IMG/VR virus record: IMGVR_UViG_3300012919_000031
Coordinates: 1 to 27,209 of that record
Direction: 5' to 3' (one strand)
Length of the DNA: 27,209 nucleotides
Source: a virus
This document shows, in pieces, positions 1 through 10,987 of this stretch. Every line of letters starts with the position of its first letter. The first letter of the stretch is position 1. The position numbers and the translations under genes were made by a program. The notes under the pieces are model-generated. The model was not told the DNA's origin. It worked only from the letters and a program-made list of their open reading frames with translations, and ran no database searches.

Positions 1-1145
1 ATATTGTTTCCAACATTTGCTACAGCTGTTGCGTTACTAGCAACTGTAGTTACCTCTGTAGCTTTAGGTACTAATCTATGAAATGTATATGTATGTAATG
101 TCGTTGTAGATTCTACTAAAAATCCAAAGCCTTGAGCGATTGTACTAGGTACACCAGTAATCGTAATATTTGCATTATTAGCTAAGTTACCATTAGTTAT
201 AGTAACTGTCGTTCCACTAGGTACTAAATCTGTAGTTGCTGCTTTTATACTTAAAACAGCTGCTTGTCCTGTTGTGCCTCCAGGATTTGTATCAGGGAAA
301 CTTTGTTCATCGTTGACAATATCAAAACCACCAACTTCATCAACTAAGTCAATAATACGTGCATCAATAGCAGCTGTAGTAGCTATATGAGTATCACCGG
401 CTGACCAAGTTTGTCCACTAGCTATAGTTTCACTACTATCTTGTCTAAAATATAAAGGGTCAAGAGCACCAGCATCCAGTTCAGTTTCGGTATAATATCT
501 ATTATCTAATTGTCCAGCGTCTAATTCAGTTTCTGTGTAATATCTATTATCTAAAGCTCCACTAGCTATATGTGCAGTTTGGATACTTCCATCAACATAG
601 TGTTGTGAGTTGATTGCATCATTAGCAATCATTCCACCAGTAACTGTTCCTGTGTCACCTGTAGTAATCAAAGTTCCAGTAGCATCAGGTAGGGTAATAG
701 TCCTATCAGCTGTTGGATCAGCTACAGTTAATTTTGTTTCGTTTGCATCATCTGTTGCACCTTCAAAAATAATGTCGGCATTTTCTCCTATTTGAAGATC
801 ACCAACCATGGTTCCTCCAAGGTTACTCAGATATCTTGCGTTTACTTCTTGTGTTGTATATAAGTTTTGAGTGAAGTTATCATTTAAATCAGATGACCTG
901 ATTGCTGAACCCGCATAAAAGGTTGCATTTAAATCTGAGTCATCTGTTACACGAAATATTTTTATCTTAGCTCCATTGGCTGGTGCAGTATTAAATTGTA
1001 TTGTGGTGGCATTAGCTAATGTAAATGCTGTTGTTTCGGTGGCATCAATTGAACACTTAACATCAGCTGTCTGTAAATATGGAAATGTAAATGAATAGTT
1101 CGTTTGAGAACCATTCCCTATGTATGAAGTTTGTGTGACAGCCAT
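1..1145 (-). CDS. Tail fiber protein, T7 gp17-like (partial, C-terminus beyond the window)
   Basis: The reading frame opens with ATG at 1145 (MAVTQTSYIGNGSQTNY) and stays open for 381 codons to the left edge, so the 3' end is missing. The first ~150 residues look like the T7 gp17 N-terminal domain that anchors fibers to the tail: an S-FTFPYLQ strand pattern, then SAIRSSDLNDNFTQNLYTTQE followed by YLSNLGGTMVGDL. In the family this domain attaches to the tail while the C-terminal part binds the host. The middle holds a tandem 15-residue repeat (separate entry), then low-complexity Thr/Ala/Asn-rich sequence typical of trimeric fiber shafts. It lies 13 bases after the gp16-like gene, with no clear Shine-Dalgarno sequence. 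The fold assignment is confident; receptor specificity cannot be judged because the tip is absent. Confidence 0.9.
   Translation of the reverse strand, partial: MAVTQTSYIGNGSQTNYSFTFPYLQTADVKCSIDATETTAFTLANATTIQFNTAPANGAKIKIFRVTDDSDLNATFYAGSAIRSSDLNDNFTQNLYTTQEVNARYLSNLGGTMVGDLQIGENADIIFEGATDDANETKLTVADPTADRTITLPDATGTLITTGDTGTVTGGMIANDAINSQHYVDGSIQTAHIASGALDNRYYTETELDAGQLDNRYYTETELDAGALDPLYFRQDSSETIASGQTWSAGDTHIATTAAIDARIIDLVDEVGGFDIVNDEQSFPDTNPGGTTGQAAVLSIKAATTDLVPSGTTVTITNGNLANNANITITGVPSTIAQGFGFLVESTTTLHTYTFHRLVPKATEVTTVASNATAVANVGNN
465..554 (-). repeat. Two tandem 45-bp units inside the tail fiber gene
   Basis: Positions 510-554 and 465-509 encode LDNRYYTETELDAGQ and LDNRYYTETELDAGA, two nearly identical 15-residue units; a degenerate third may follow (LDPLYFRQ). 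Codons differ at several third positions, so the protein repeat is conserved while the DNA has drifted. This is the register expected of a repetitive trimeric fiber shaft. Confidence 0.9.
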
Positions 1146-1158
1146 TGTTCATGGATAA

Positions 1159-4100
1159 TTAATTTTGCAGTAAGTTTCTTATTTGTGTCTCCTTAATATT
1201 TCTATTGGTGGTTTGATTTAATATTTTTCTTGCTTCTAGATCTCGTTTGATCTTTTCTCCTCTTAATTTTCTAACTTCTGGATGGTTTTGTATTTTGGCA
1301 TAAGCATTTTTTCTGGCTTTATCAAATAAACCTTTAATCAGTTTGTTGTGGTGATAAGCCTTCATAGGATCTATATGTTTTTTACCAGCTCTTAAATCAG
1401 CTTGCATTTGTCGAATTGATAAAATAACCTTTTTATTTTTGGCTAACTTATTTAATTCCCTTTCTAAATTTTGTTCACCTATTGCCTTCTGGAACATTGA
1501 TCTAACATTTGGTGATCTACTGAAGTCAATGCCATCATATGAATATGTAGAAAGTCTTATATCGTAGTTACTATCAAACAAAAGTTTTCTTCCTGGACCT
1601 TGATCTAAATTAATATGGAAAGGACTTATCATATTAAACATACGAGTTGGAAAATCCCAGTCACGTATAGGTTTACCAGTTAACAGGTCGTATTTAGTAG
1701 ACAAAGCCATGTCAGTCATTTCAGTTGGGAACCATAAGTTTCTATTTCGTATTGAGTCACCTATTCCAGAATTAATTTCTTTCATATAAGGATTAAACAA
1801 CTTACCTAATTCGTTCCTTGCAGAAGACATAGGTATTTGATTATTAATTAATCCAGCTACAATTCTGTTAAATCCTCCTTCTTGTCCAGCAAATAAATCA
1901 ACAAACTGCTGTAGTCCAGCTATGTATGATTTACTTGTTAAACCTTGTGCTATGACAGTAGCTACTCTTTGAAACTGTTTTTCACTCCACTCTGGACCCA
2001 TTAACTGTGAATATTCACCAATGTCTGCAATAGTAGAAAGTATTAAGTTAAATGGTTCAAAGGAGTCATAACTAACCCAAGTACCACCTATTTTTACACT
2101 TCTAGGTTTCCAGCCAGAATCAATCCATAATCGTCTTTTTTGTCTATCAACTGGTCCATTACCATGTAAGCCTCCATTCATAAAATGAATATTAGCCATT
2201 ATTACTATTCCAGCACCAATAGCCTGTCTACCTTTAATTAGTGCTTTGGCGTTAGCAAGTTCATCGGCATTATTAATACCATATTTAATTACATCACCTA
2301 AGTTATCAGAGGTAGCTCTAAGAATTGCTCTATCCTCTTTAACTATTCTGTTTAATAATGGTAAATGCTTTGCTGTAAGTTCTAATCCGTTAAGTCCAGT
2401 TCTTGCAAATAAAAAGAATGGTTTAGCCCAAGGAGTTTTATCAAACAACTCGTCCATCCCTTTAACGAATCCTGTTAATTCATTAGTTAATGTCACTTCT
2501 TTTTTGGCATATAAAGCAGCGTCATCTACTATGTTTCCATCAGCATCCATTATCTGACCATAAAATCTATTCTCGTATTCCTTTAATAACTGTGGAGTAA
2601 TTTCAGTAACCTTGCCGGTATTATATAAATCCATTGCTTCACGCATGGCTTTTTCTTTACCTTTAGCTCTAGCTATAAGTAATCCAAAAGCATCATCCGT
2701 TGCACCCATTATTTTTGTTGAATAAGTTAGGAAGTTACTGTCGTTCCACGATCTTATGATATTTGCAATTCTAAATACGAACTTATCTCCATCAGTTGCG
2801 TTATCACTGTTTTCCACCCAGTCTTGATATAAATTCCATTGCTCATCGCCTTTTGTTATTACGTTATATCTAGATTTAACTGTTGCAACATCTCCAGACC
2901 AGTAGGCATTTAGATTTTTTTTAAATAGTGTATAAGCTTCCGGTATAGCTTCAATCATTGCACTAAAACCAGCCATAGAAGCTCGCATAGTTGCGCCATC
3001 TCCTTTAAGTCCAGCACCTAATGCTGTAGACAATGGACGTAAAAACGCAGCAGTTCCAGTACCCATCATTGCTCTTACTGGAGTTTTAGGACCACTAAGT
3101 ACACTATTTTGATATACTCTTTGTAAACCTTTTACTAATAGACCGGTTTGTTTACCACCTTTTTTAAACTCACCACCTAAAACTTTTTTTCTAATGTAAT
3201 TATCGTAGTCAGTTAAATTATGAATCTCACCTGACATTGATATAGTTTCGTGGATAGCTCTAAATAAATCATCATTAGCGTCATCACCAGCAATTTTCAT
3301 TGCTAGTGCATGAGCATTAACAGACTCATTAACTTGTTCATTAACAGCATCAATAATTGCTCTTCTACTTTCTTTCTGTTTTAAAGGTCTAGCACCTAAA
3401 TTTCTAAAAGAATTAGATTGAGTCATTTTAGAAAGTTTAATTTGCGTTAAACCCGCAATTATTTTGTCATACATTGCTTTAGCTGGACCATCTATATCGG
3501 CTAAATCAGCTATGTCATATAACTCTCTGTTTGCTATTCCTTGATCTCTAATTTCTTTTAAAAGAGATCCAATAACTAAATCAGCAGCAACAACGTTATT
3601 TGAATCCCAAATATCGATACCTTGTAATGTTGCATTTTTTTCTAATACTCCCCAAAATTGTTGAGGTGTTAAATCACTTGTATTTCTACCTTCATATATC
3701 TTTTGTGCTGTGATTATTGAATCTTCCCATATTTCACTTAAAGGTATATTTTTTGCCTTAGCATCAGCTATTTCTTTTTGAACTCTGGCATCACTCATAA
3801 AGTTACGCATAACTCCAATAAGCTGCTCTTCTGCTAATCCACTAGATATAGCTGTACGTTCTAATTGAACAGGTGTATATAAAGAATCTGTAGATCCCTC
3901 AGCTGCTCCCCATTCTGTTCTAGTTCTTCTTAACTGTCTTCTGACATCATAAGGAGAACCATTAGAGGTAGGGGCTGCTTGCCATTTGTTAGCTAGTGGT
4001 TTGTTTTTGTACGCACCAAATTCTGGACTAGCTAATTGATCTTGAGCTTTTTCTATAATCTGTCCTCTACGGCTTTCTGCTCGTAAAGCTATCTTTTCTA

Positions 4101-4899
4101 CTTCTTCTGGAATAGCATCTTCGATAATCGGCTTCTTAGTTTTAGGATCAATTCCTCTAACTTTTTTTACACCTTTACCAATCGCAAGACTTAAGCCATC
4201 AAACACTGCACCAATTCCCATACCTTCTACAACATTTTTCAATGTCTTCATAGCTGGGTGATCAGTATCTTTTGTGGAAATAGGAGTATCTATAAAGTTA
4301 AATCTATCTCTAAGAACTGCAAGACCATTGTCTTCTTGACTGTATTTAGATGTTAAATCTGAAACAGCACCAATTGCAGCCCCACGAACTAATGAACTCC
4401 AACCAGCTGTTGCAGCTGCTATACCAGATACTTTTGCAGCGGGAATTATTGCAGCTGCCATTGATCCGAAATGAACCAGACCTCGTAAGGCTGATCCCCA
4501 CCATGTTTTTGTTTCTATGGGGTTTTCATCTTTAACAAACCAATCATCCCATTCTGCTTTATAGCCTTCTTTAGTTTTACCTTCTTCAACCATTTCACCA
4601 CTGAACATATCAATGGCTCTTTCTGGAAGAGTGACAACAGAGGAAGCTGTATCTTGTAGTCCACCACCAATTGCGGCTCCTAATTCTTTACCTATTCCTC
4701 TAATGCCTCCAAAGTTTTTTTGGTTACGGACATCTTTTAGTTCAGCTTGAGCTTGTACCTCTTCCGCTTCCATTTTAGATTGCTCTTCAGCATCTCTCTG
4801 TCTTTTCTTTTCTTCTAATTCTCTGTACTGAGCATCCTGAGCAGCTGATTCAAGCAATGCATCTCTATCTACAGAGTTAGGATCATATCCTGAGTACAT
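1159..4899 (-). CDS. Internal core protein D, T7 gp16-like (DNA ejection)
   Basis: This 1246-residue protein is close in size to T7 gp16 (about 1318) and sits in the gp16 slot between gp15-like and gp17-like genes. In T7, gp16 is ejected first and forms part of the channel that carries DNA across the cell envelope. The N-terminus is a charged coiled coil (residues ~15-60, rich in E, K, Q). A Gly/Ala-rich hydrophobic stretch follows at ~135-182 and another near ~890-915, both candidate membrane-interacting segments. I see no lytic transglycosylase motif at the N-terminus, unlike T7 gp16. Start ATG 4899 is preceded by AAGGT. The assignment rests on position, length and composition rather than on a catalytic motif. 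Confidence 0.85.
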   Translation of the reverse strand: MYSGYDPNSVDRDALLESAAQDAQYRELEEKKRQRDAEEQSKMEAEEVQAQAELKDVRNQKNFGGIRGIGKELGAAIGGGLQDTASSVVTLPERAIDMFSGEMVEEGKTKEGYKAEWDDWFVKDENPIETKTWWGSALRGLVHFGSMAAAIIPAAKVSGIAAATAGWSSLVRGAAIGAVSDLTSKYSQEDNGLAVLRDRFNFIDTPISTKDTDHPAMKTLKNVVEGMGIGAVFDGLSLAIGKGVKKVRGIDPKTKKPIIEDAIPEEVEKIALRAESRRGQIIEKAQDQLASPEFGAYKNKPLANKWQAAPTSNGSPYDVRRQLRRTRTEWGAAEGSTDSLYTPVQLERTAISSGLAEEQLIGVMRNFMSDARVQKEIADAKAKNIPLSEIWEDSIITAQKIYEGRNTSDLTPQQFWGVLEKNATLQGIDIWDSNNVVAADLVIGSLLKEIRDQGIANRELYDIADLADIDGPAKAMYDKIIAGLTQIKLSKMTQSNSFRNLGARPLKQKESRRAIIDAVNEQVNESVNAHALAMKIAGDDANDDLFRAIHETISMSGEIHNLTDYDNYIRKKVLGGEFKKGGKQTGLLVKGLQRVYQNSVLSGPKTPVRAMMGTGTAAFLRPLSTALGAGLKGDGATMRASMAGFSAMIEAIPEAYTLFKKNLNAYWSGDVATVKSRYNVITKGDEQWNLYQDWVENSDNATDGDKFVFRIANIIRSWNDSNFLTYSTKIMGATDDAFGLLIARAKGKEKAMREAMDLYNTGKVTEITPQLLKEYENRFYGQIMDADGNIVDDAALYAKKEVTLTNELTGFVKGMDELFDKTPWAKPFFLFARTGLNGLELTAKHLPLLNRIVKEDRAILRATSDNLGDVIKYGINNADELANAKALIKGRQAIGAGIVIMANIHFMNGGLHGNGPVDRQKRRLWIDSGWKPRSVKIGGTWVSYDSFEPFNLILSTIADIGEYSQLMGPEWSEKQFQRVATVIAQGLTSKSYIAGLQQFVDLFAGQEGGFNRIVAGLINNQIPMSSARNELGKLFNPYMKEINSGIGDSIRNRNLWFPTEMTDMALSTKYDLLTGKPIRDWDFPTRMFNMISPFHINLDQGPGRKLLFDSNYDIRLSTYSYDGIDFSRSPNVRSMFQKAIGEQNLERELNKLAKNKKVILSIRQMQADLRAGKKHIDPMKAYHHNKLIKGLFDKARKNAYAKIQNHPEVRKLRGEKIKRDLEARKILNQTTNRNIKETQIRNLLQN

Positions 4900-4916
4900 T
4901 CTATTACCTTAGTAAT

Positions 4917-7265
4917 TTAAAGTTTTCTTCTAACTAGATCTCGATCTAGGTATTCTGTTGCTGGAAATTCATACTCTTTTCTACCTGTAAAAAAGACTCC
5001 AGTTTCAATCCATTGAGCACCATCCCATTTAATAAATGTTCCTTGAGGCAATCGTTTCCAATCTCCTATTCGTGGTCGTACCATACCTAATTCAGGTGTT
5101 ACGTAACCCTTGTCTCCTAATTGATCGGTAACAGCTTCATCTATTAAATAGCCAATCTCGTTGTATGTAATATTGCCATCTTCTTTAAGCAATTCTATTT
5201 TTGCTCTTTCTACTCTTGGTTTATCAGGATGTAAGGTCAACAAATGTTTTACATTAGGTGCTAACTTTTCTAATTCTTCATCAGCTTCTGTTTTTATTGG
5301 TTTTTCCCCAACTGCTTCTAATTGATAATTAGCAAGTTGAGTAGGAGACAAAGCAAGGTTATTAGCTAAATCCTCATATATTTTTGGAACTATTGTTCCA
5401 CCACTATTTTTATATTCTTTTAAAGCCTCTTCAGTTCCAGGAATTACACTTGTAGTAACTATTTCTGGAGTGAGTGCAATAGACTCTTTTGCTATTTGTC
5501 TATTTTCTAGATAAACCTGATTGCTAGATGAAGTCGGATAAGAATCATATTTTCCTTTTTCTATATTTTTTTCTACTTGTTCTATAGCTTTTAAATATGC
5601 ATTTCTAGCACTACCTTCATTTTTTATAAAATCCTTATAAAACAAATGAAGATCAGCTGTTGCTTGTTGTTTGTTTGCTATCCATGAAGGAGTCTTAGCT
5701 GTATTAGCTTCTTTAATATCTTTATATGCATCAACAGCAGCAACTATTCTTTCTTTAGATAGATCTTCATACTCTTTAGGTAGTGCGTTTTTTTGTGAAT
5801 CTATAGCATATTGGGCATATGATTTAAAAAGCTCTTGGTCATCAATATTGTAAAGGTCTTCTTTATATATAGGTTGATTAAGCCTAATTTTTTCGTTTAA
5901 TAATTCCTGTATATCTTCGTCAGAAACCTCTTCAGTCGTAACCATATTTGTAAGATGTGGAGGAATTGGACCCCATTTATTATCTTTCCACTGTCTTATA
6001 AACTCTTTTTGTTGATCTCTACTGTATCTTTTACCTTGGGCAAATAATAGATCTTCATCATTTTTTAATTTCTGAAGCCACTGTTTACCTTCAAATTCGT
6101 GTTCTGCTTGTCTGTTTGCAAATCTGCTACGTGCGTCTTCTTTTCTTGCCTCTACAATTTGTTCATACCACAAAGGATGTCTTTCAGCCCATGTTTTACT
6201 TGGTTGATCAGTAGTAGGAGAGTTTATTAAAGATTCAAATACTTCATCTGAAAATACATCTGTGTTAGATAAATCCTTTTTAAGTTCTTCTTTAAAAAGT
6301 CCTTTATAACGAACGCCATTTTGATCAAAACTTTTCATGCCATCAGCAAAATATCTATTCATACTTTCGACATCTTTGTTTTGATAAAACTGATTACGCA
6401 AAACCGCAACCATATCTTGACTATCTACGTGATCTTTCCCTGATTGTGCTTTAGCTAATAACCTCCTACTAGCATCACCCATTTTCTTTAAAGTTGGATT
6501 TAAGAAATCTGAACTATAACCATATAGGTTATTCATTTTTAAAAATTTCTCTCTGCCTTTTTCTAAGGCTTCTTGTACTTCATGTGGTTGTATAGCTCCA
6601 GAATCTCTTACATAATTCTGTATCCAAAATGAAAAAGCATCACCAGCTGCTTCAGCTCTGTATAGTGCAGCTCCATATTCCCACCAAGCACTACTTCTTT
6701 TTACATTATTAACAACATTAACTGGTGAACCTTGTTTCCACAAAGCTTCTCCAATATCTTGTATATCTAAGTGTTGTTCATAAAGTTTATTACTACCTTC
6801 TACTTGATCAGCTACAGAATCACTAGGCAACCCTTCCATTGCAGCTGCATTATATCCAGCTTTCATTTGATTGTTTTTCCATTTTTCATGGAATTTACCT
6901 AAGCTATCTGTAAGTGATTGACTAAATTGCATAAGGTCTTCCGCCTTTTTGCGGTCCTCCGCTGCAAGAGCTCTATAGCTTTGTTCTTCAATTTGTTTAT
7001 TGGTTTTAATAGCCTGAACTCTATTGTCGTAAGAAATGTTTTCAACAAAGTTATAATTCTTAAGTCTTTGTTCTTCCTCTTTAGTTAATTTTTTTTCTAG
7101 TTGACGTTCAGACTTATCTGCTCGTTTATCTAGTTCAGCTTTTTGTTTTTCTAAAGCTTCAATTTTTCTATTGTCTTGCTCTTGCTGCCTTACTAATTCA
7201 GCATTAGTTGCTGTGAGTTCTTGAAAGCCAGTAGGACGAGCGTACCCTTGATAACTACTTGCCAT
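4917..7265 (-). CDS. Internal core protein C, T7 gp15-like
   Basis: This 782-residue, highly charged and mostly helical protein fills the gp15 position between gp14-like and gp16-like genes; T7 gp15 is about 747 residues. In T7, gp15 is part of the internal core and of the periplasmic tunnel used for genome ejection. Residues ~20-110 form a long Lys/Glu/Gln-rich coiled coil beginning ELVRQQEQDNRKIEALEKQ. The remainder alternates charged helices with few hydrophobic runs and has no membrane segment. Start ATG 7265 has no convincing Shine-Dalgarno sequence (the upstream 20 bases are almost all A/T). I recognise no enzyme motif. The call is by synteny, size and composition. Confidence 0.82.
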   Translation of the reverse strand: MASSYQGYARPTGFQELTATNAELVRQQEQDNRKIEALEKQKAELDKRADKSERQLEKKLTKEEEQRLKNYNFVENISYDNRVQAIKTNKQIEEQSYRALAAEDRKKAEDLMQFSQSLTDSLGKFHEKWKNNQMKAGYNAAAMEGLPSDSVADQVEGSNKLYEQHLDIQDIGEALWKQGSPVNVVNNVKRSSAWWEYGAALYRAEAAGDAFSFWIQNYVRDSGAIQPHEVQEALEKGREKFLKMNNLYGYSSDFLNPTLKKMGDASRRLLAKAQSGKDHVDSQDMVAVLRNQFYQNKDVESMNRYFADGMKSFDQNGVRYKGLFKEELKKDLSNTDVFSDEVFESLINSPTTDQPSKTWAERHPLWYEQIVEARKEDARSRFANRQAEHEFEGKQWLQKLKNDEDLLFAQGKRYSRDQQKEFIRQWKDNKWGPIPPHLTNMVTTEEVSDEDIQELLNEKIRLNQPIYKEDLYNIDDQELFKSYAQYAIDSQKNALPKEYEDLSKERIVAAVDAYKDIKEANTAKTPSWIANKQQATADLHLFYKDFIKNEGSARNAYLKAIEQVEKNIEKGKYDSYPTSSSNQVYLENRQIAKESIALTPEIVTTSVIPGTEEALKEYKNSGGTIVPKIYEDLANNLALSPTQLANYQLEAVGEKPIKTEADEELEKLAPNVKHLLTLHPDKPRVERAKIELLKEDGNITYNEIGYLIDEAVTDQLGDKGYVTPELGMVRPRIGDWKRLPQGTFIKWDGAQWIETGVFFTGRKEYEFPATEYLDRDLVRRKL

Positions 7266-7286
7266 TGTTTTTTATTATTTAGGTTT

Positions 7287-8309
7287 TTAAAAATCTGCAC
7301 CTGTAAAATCTATTTCCAAGCCAGCCGTTAAACTTGAATAATCTCCTATACCATTAGTCCAATCAGCTCCAGAGAAATCTCCCATTCCGCCACTAAACTC
7401 ATAATTTGTACTTGGATTTATGAAATCGCTAGCACTAAAAGATCCCAAAGCACTACCAGTATTCACAATTGGAGAGGTTGCACTAGCTAAAGAATTTAAA
7501 ACTCCAGCACCTAAGTTAGCCCATGATCCTGTGTAGGTCATTTGTGCTCCTTTAATTGGTTCTGGACCAAAATCAAAATCTTCTAATTCTCTAGGTAAAT
7601 CATATTCAGTGACTAAAGTTTTATATGGTACAGGCGGCACTGGTAGAGTTCCAGGATCTAGCATTAAGTTTGCATCAGCATTTTTATCTGCTATTGCTTT
7701 CTTCAAATCTATATTTAAATTTGCAGCTCTAGTATTAGTCTGAGCACTCATTAATGATTCTGCTAAAGCAGATTGTGTTCTACCTAAATCAGCTATGGTA
7801 GCCTGTACCACTTTACCAGCAGTTCTACCGCTACCACCTTTTACTATAGCTTCACCTTTAGCTGCCATCTGTTTCAATATGGCATCTTGGTTTTGAAATA
7901 TTAATCTCTGTGTCGCTTCTCTTAATGCTTTTTGTTGACTTTTTTTTGCAAGTGATGCACCGATTGTGTTAAATGCTCTTTGTTTTTTATGTAATTCCTG
8001 TGATTTTAAAAACTGCTTATTTAAAGAATCTTGTTTCATATTCCTTATTTGCATTCCATAATTATAGGAATCCAAAGCATTAGCATCTTTATATGCAGCT
8101 AGTTTTAACTCATCTTCTTGCTTCTTCGTAATATTTCGTACAACTTCATCCCAATCAGCTTGAGATTTCTCCTTCTGCATATCATACAGTTGGGTATTGT
8201 ACTCATATTGCTTTTCGATCATCTCGTTGTGCCTTGCATTAGCAGCACTCTGAGCTGATTTTTGTCCCATATGACCAAGAAATGCACCTACTATCCCAGC
8301 TATTGGCAT
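7287..8309 (-). CDS. Internal core protein B, T7 gp14-like
   Basis: This 340-residue protein opens with a short Gly/Ala-rich hydrophobic segment (MPIAGIVGAFLGHMGQKSAQ), followed by a long helical, Gln/Lys-rich region to ~residue 200 and a Gly/Ser/Phe-rich C-terminal third. T7 gp14 (~196 residues) is the internal core protein that inserts in the outer membrane; this one is longer, as in cyanopodoviruses. A textbook AGGAGG lies about 8 bases before ATG 8309, the strongest ribosome binding site seen in the late genes. It starts 2 bases after the gp12-like stop. No separate gp13-like gene is visible between gp12 and gp14. Assignment is by position and N-terminal character. Confidence 0.8.
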   Translation of the reverse strand: MPIAGIVGAFLGHMGQKSAQSAANARHNEMIEKQYEYNTQLYDMQKEKSQADWDEVVRNITKKQEDELKLAAYKDANALDSYNYGMQIRNMKQDSLNKQFLKSQELHKKQRAFNTIGASLAKKSQQKALREATQRLIFQNQDAILKQMAAKGEAIVKGGSGRTAGKVVQATIADLGRTQSALAESLMSAQTNTRAANLNIDLKKAIADKNADANLMLDPGTLPVPPVPYKTLVTEYDLPRELEDFDFGPEPIKGAQMTYTGSWANLGAGVLNSLASATSPIVNTGSALGSFSASDFINPSTNYEFSGGMGDFSGADWTNGIGDYSSLTAGLEIDFTGADF

Positions 8310-8311
8310 AT

Positions 8312-10987
8312 TTATGTCCTCCTATAAAAACGTGGTGTGTAATGTCCTTCCCACATCATTGAATTTAAAGAGACAGGATATGGTGAGTCATTAAAAATTC
8401 TTAATTGGAAATTCTTTGATCTTTGATGTATTGGAATTGTAAATATTGATTGCTCTTCAAGCGGTACATCATCCGCTAAATAAAAGTCAGCTTCTTGAAT
8501 TGGGTTTAAGTTATACCACTCATCTGTATAGATAACAATTACATCTCCACTAGCTGGAGCTGTAGCAAATCTAATTTCTGTATCACTTAAAAAAGTAAAA
8601 GCTGTAGTAACAACATTATTTATTTTTATTTTTATTTCGTCTCTATCAATATTATTTATATCCCCTTTAGTCCAGTTGTAATCTGTAGTAGATCCATCTC
8701 CTGTATAAGATCTAGAACCAGTTAATCTACCTTTTGACAATAATTTAAATGCCATTAAACCTGATAAGCCTACAGCAAACTTCATTCTTGATATTACTAA
8801 TGAAGCAGTAAAATCACTTCTAGATCCAGCCTCATTTAATTGCATGTAAATCCTAGGTAAAACAATATCAAAATCATATTTAAAACCTACAATTACATTA
8901 CTTGCAACACTGGTTAAATCTTGATTAGGAACTTTAAAGTAAGCTTGAAAACCATCAATTACATATTCAGGTGTCATAGTGAAACCTGATTGAACAAATG
9001 TACCGGCAGCCGTACTACCAGAAATAACTAATACTGGAGTTAAGTCATTTAAATCTGACCATTGTGTAAGGTTATAAGGTAAATAACATTTACTAAACTT
9101 TCCAGCAGAATCGTATGTAACTGAACTAGCAGTCGCATACAAATCTATACATGGATTAACTTTTTGACCTTGGTTATTAACTATAATTGCTTGTTCTGGA
9201 CTTTGACTTAACGCAGCTTGAAGTAAGACAGCATTGTTGTTTAAAAAACAAACTGCATACATATCATCTTCATCAATGGCAGAAGTTTGTACAGTTCCTG
9301 GAAGTTCCCAATTAAACCAAGACTCCATTAAATTTTGTTGACCATCACTATATGTTCTAAAAAAATAAATATATTTAGATTCATTACCACTTAATGTAAG
9401 TAATTTATTTTGAACACTAGTATTTAGACTGGTCATATTAGCTGGTATCCATTCTTTAACAACCCTACTAACGTCTATAACCAAAGGTTGTTGTTGAACA
9501 CCTTTCGGTTGCATTGAAAAAACTCTGGTATAACTAGGAGTTTTAGTAAGAAAATTTATAATATCTCCAGTTTGTACAGGATTAATAACAGGGTCCATTT
9601 CATAGTTACTAATACTCTTAATAACCGTTAAACCTGGAGTTAACACGCCAGTATCAGAAAACATTAGAAACTGTTCTTTACCACTAAACAGGAATAATCC
9701 AGCAGCCGTAGGTATAACTGCATGCAATGCAGCTGGTCTTATAGACGAACAACTTAAATCAACAGGATCTGCTTGAGTAATTATTTGTGCAGAAGTATGG
9801 TAAAAATTAAAAAAATCCCCAGCCTGACTCATAGAAACATTATCAGTTGCTAAGAATCCAAGTCTGTTGTTATAGAAAAAGGCATCTTGTATTTCTTTAC
9901 CTACAAAACTAGGATGGCTATTTGTTGAATCATCACCTACTAATCTCTCTTTGTAATCAACTCTTCTAAAAACAAATGAATTTGGAGCGTTATTAATTAA
10001 TTCATGTGGCATTGTTGAGGCATCTAAACCTGATGAACCACTTGGATCTCTACCTTCTTCCCAATGTCCTCTACCTGATACACCATCGTCAGCTGCAAAT
10101 TTTGCAAAATATGTATCAGCTGAAGAATTTGTATTCAATACTTTTACTACATGATTATGAAATGCTTGTGCTGGTAACTGTGAAACATTATCCACTTGAT
10201 CTTGGAACACTGCTAATTTGTTATTAGCTGCACCACCTTTACATGTAATAGTAAAAGGAGTTCTTGTACCATTTACTTCTCTTTCAATCTGTAGTCCACC
10301 AAGAAATTTGGTAACAACTACACCTGATATACCAAAACTATCAATACCATTTTTAAGGGTAGTTAATAAACCATCATAAGTTTCTGTAGAACTTGTAGTT
10401 GTAGTAAATGTTTGATCGTTAGCACCTCCTCCAGCATTCATCGTTACTGAATATGTTGAAGAAATTGCAGTATCTGTAAGAATTAATGTAGCTCTCGTAT
10501 TTGCTATAAAATCAGGATCAGGATTTTTAGCAACAGTCTTTGCTATGTTAGTGACTATTGTAGTGTCCTGAATTGTTGTAAGTTTATATTTATTTATTGG
10601 TAAAAGCTGGTCTAAATATGTTTGACAAGATGTCCCACTATAACTGGTATAACTTACAGTACATGCGGTTCCATCAGCTGCGTTCCAAATATAAATACTT
10701 CCATTTGTATTACCTACTTTTTTAGTTACGCATCCTACATATTTTTCATCTTCATCTCTAGCAATAAAGAACCATTTTGCATTTTCTAATGTTGTTTTAG
10801 ATAAATTATTGCCACTTGTATCTTGTAAGGTTTGTAAAAATTTAAATCCTGGACGTTTAGTTAAGCCAAAAGTAGGATCAGGAAAACCATTCAGACACTC
10901 ACGAACTTGCCCAGGAAGTTTTTTATCGTCAGTTTGTCTGGATACGCCACCTAGAAAATTGTCAATTCGTTGAGTAACTGAAGCCAT
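8312..10987 (-). CDS. Tail tubular protein B, T7 gp12-like
   Basis: This 891-residue protein begins MASVTQRIDNFLGGVSRQTD and continues with LPGQVRECLNGFPDPTFGLTKRPG, the same pattern as T7 gp12 (small start, GG-SxQ, then RxxxNG...GLxKRP). In T7, gp12 forms the nozzle of the tail tube below gp11. The protein is rich in beta-type sequence and Asn/Thr/Ser, slightly longer than T7 gp12 (~794), and ends MMWEGHYTPRFYRRT. Its ATG overlaps the gp11-like stop as TAATG, which suggests translational coupling and fits their joint assembly. Confidence is high from the N-terminal signature plus gene order. Confidence 0.93.
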   Translation of the reverse strand: MASVTQRIDNFLGGVSRQTDDKKLPGQVRECLNGFPDPTFGLTKRPGFKFLQTLQDTSGNNLSKTTLENAKWFFIARDEDEKYVGCVTKKVGNTNGSIYIWNAADGTACTVSYTSYSGTSCQTYLDQLLPINKYKLTTIQDTTIVTNIAKTVAKNPDPDFIANTRATLILTDTAISSTYSVTMNAGGGANDQTFTTTTSSTETYDGLLTTLKNGIDSFGISGVVVTKFLGGLQIEREVNGTRTPFTITCKGGAANNKLAVFQDQVDNVSQLPAQAFHNHVVKVLNTNSSADTYFAKFAADDGVSGRGHWEEGRDPSGSSGLDASTMPHELINNAPNSFVFRRVDYKERLVGDDSTNSHPSFVGKEIQDAFFYNNRLGFLATDNVSMSQAGDFFNFYHTSAQIITQADPVDLSCSSIRPAALHAVIPTAAGLFLFSGKEQFLMFSDTGVLTPGLTVIKSISNYEMDPVINPVQTGDIINFLTKTPSYTRVFSMQPKGVQQQPLVIDVSRVVKEWIPANMTSLNTSVQNKLLTLSGNESKYIYFFRTYSDGQQNLMESWFNWELPGTVQTSAIDEDDMYAVCFLNNNAVLLQAALSQSPEQAIIVNNQGQKVNPCIDLYATASSVTYDSAGKFSKCYLPYNLTQWSDLNDLTPVLVISGSTAAGTFVQSGFTMTPEYVIDGFQAYFKVPNQDLTSVASNVIVGFKYDFDIVLPRIYMQLNEAGSRSDFTASLVISRMKFAVGLSGLMAFKLLSKGRLTGSRSYTGDGSTTDYNWTKGDINNIDRDEIKIKINNVVTTAFTFLSDTEIRFATAPASGDVIVIYTDEWYNLNPIQEADFYLADDVPLEEQSIFTIPIHQRSKNFQLRIFNDSPYPVSLNSMMWEGHYTPRFYRRT

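Noticed and set aside
2246-2557. 103-residue plus-strand ORF opposite the gp16-like gene
   Set aside because: Antisense shadow; Ser/Leu-rich composition typical of reverse reading of a helical, charged gene.
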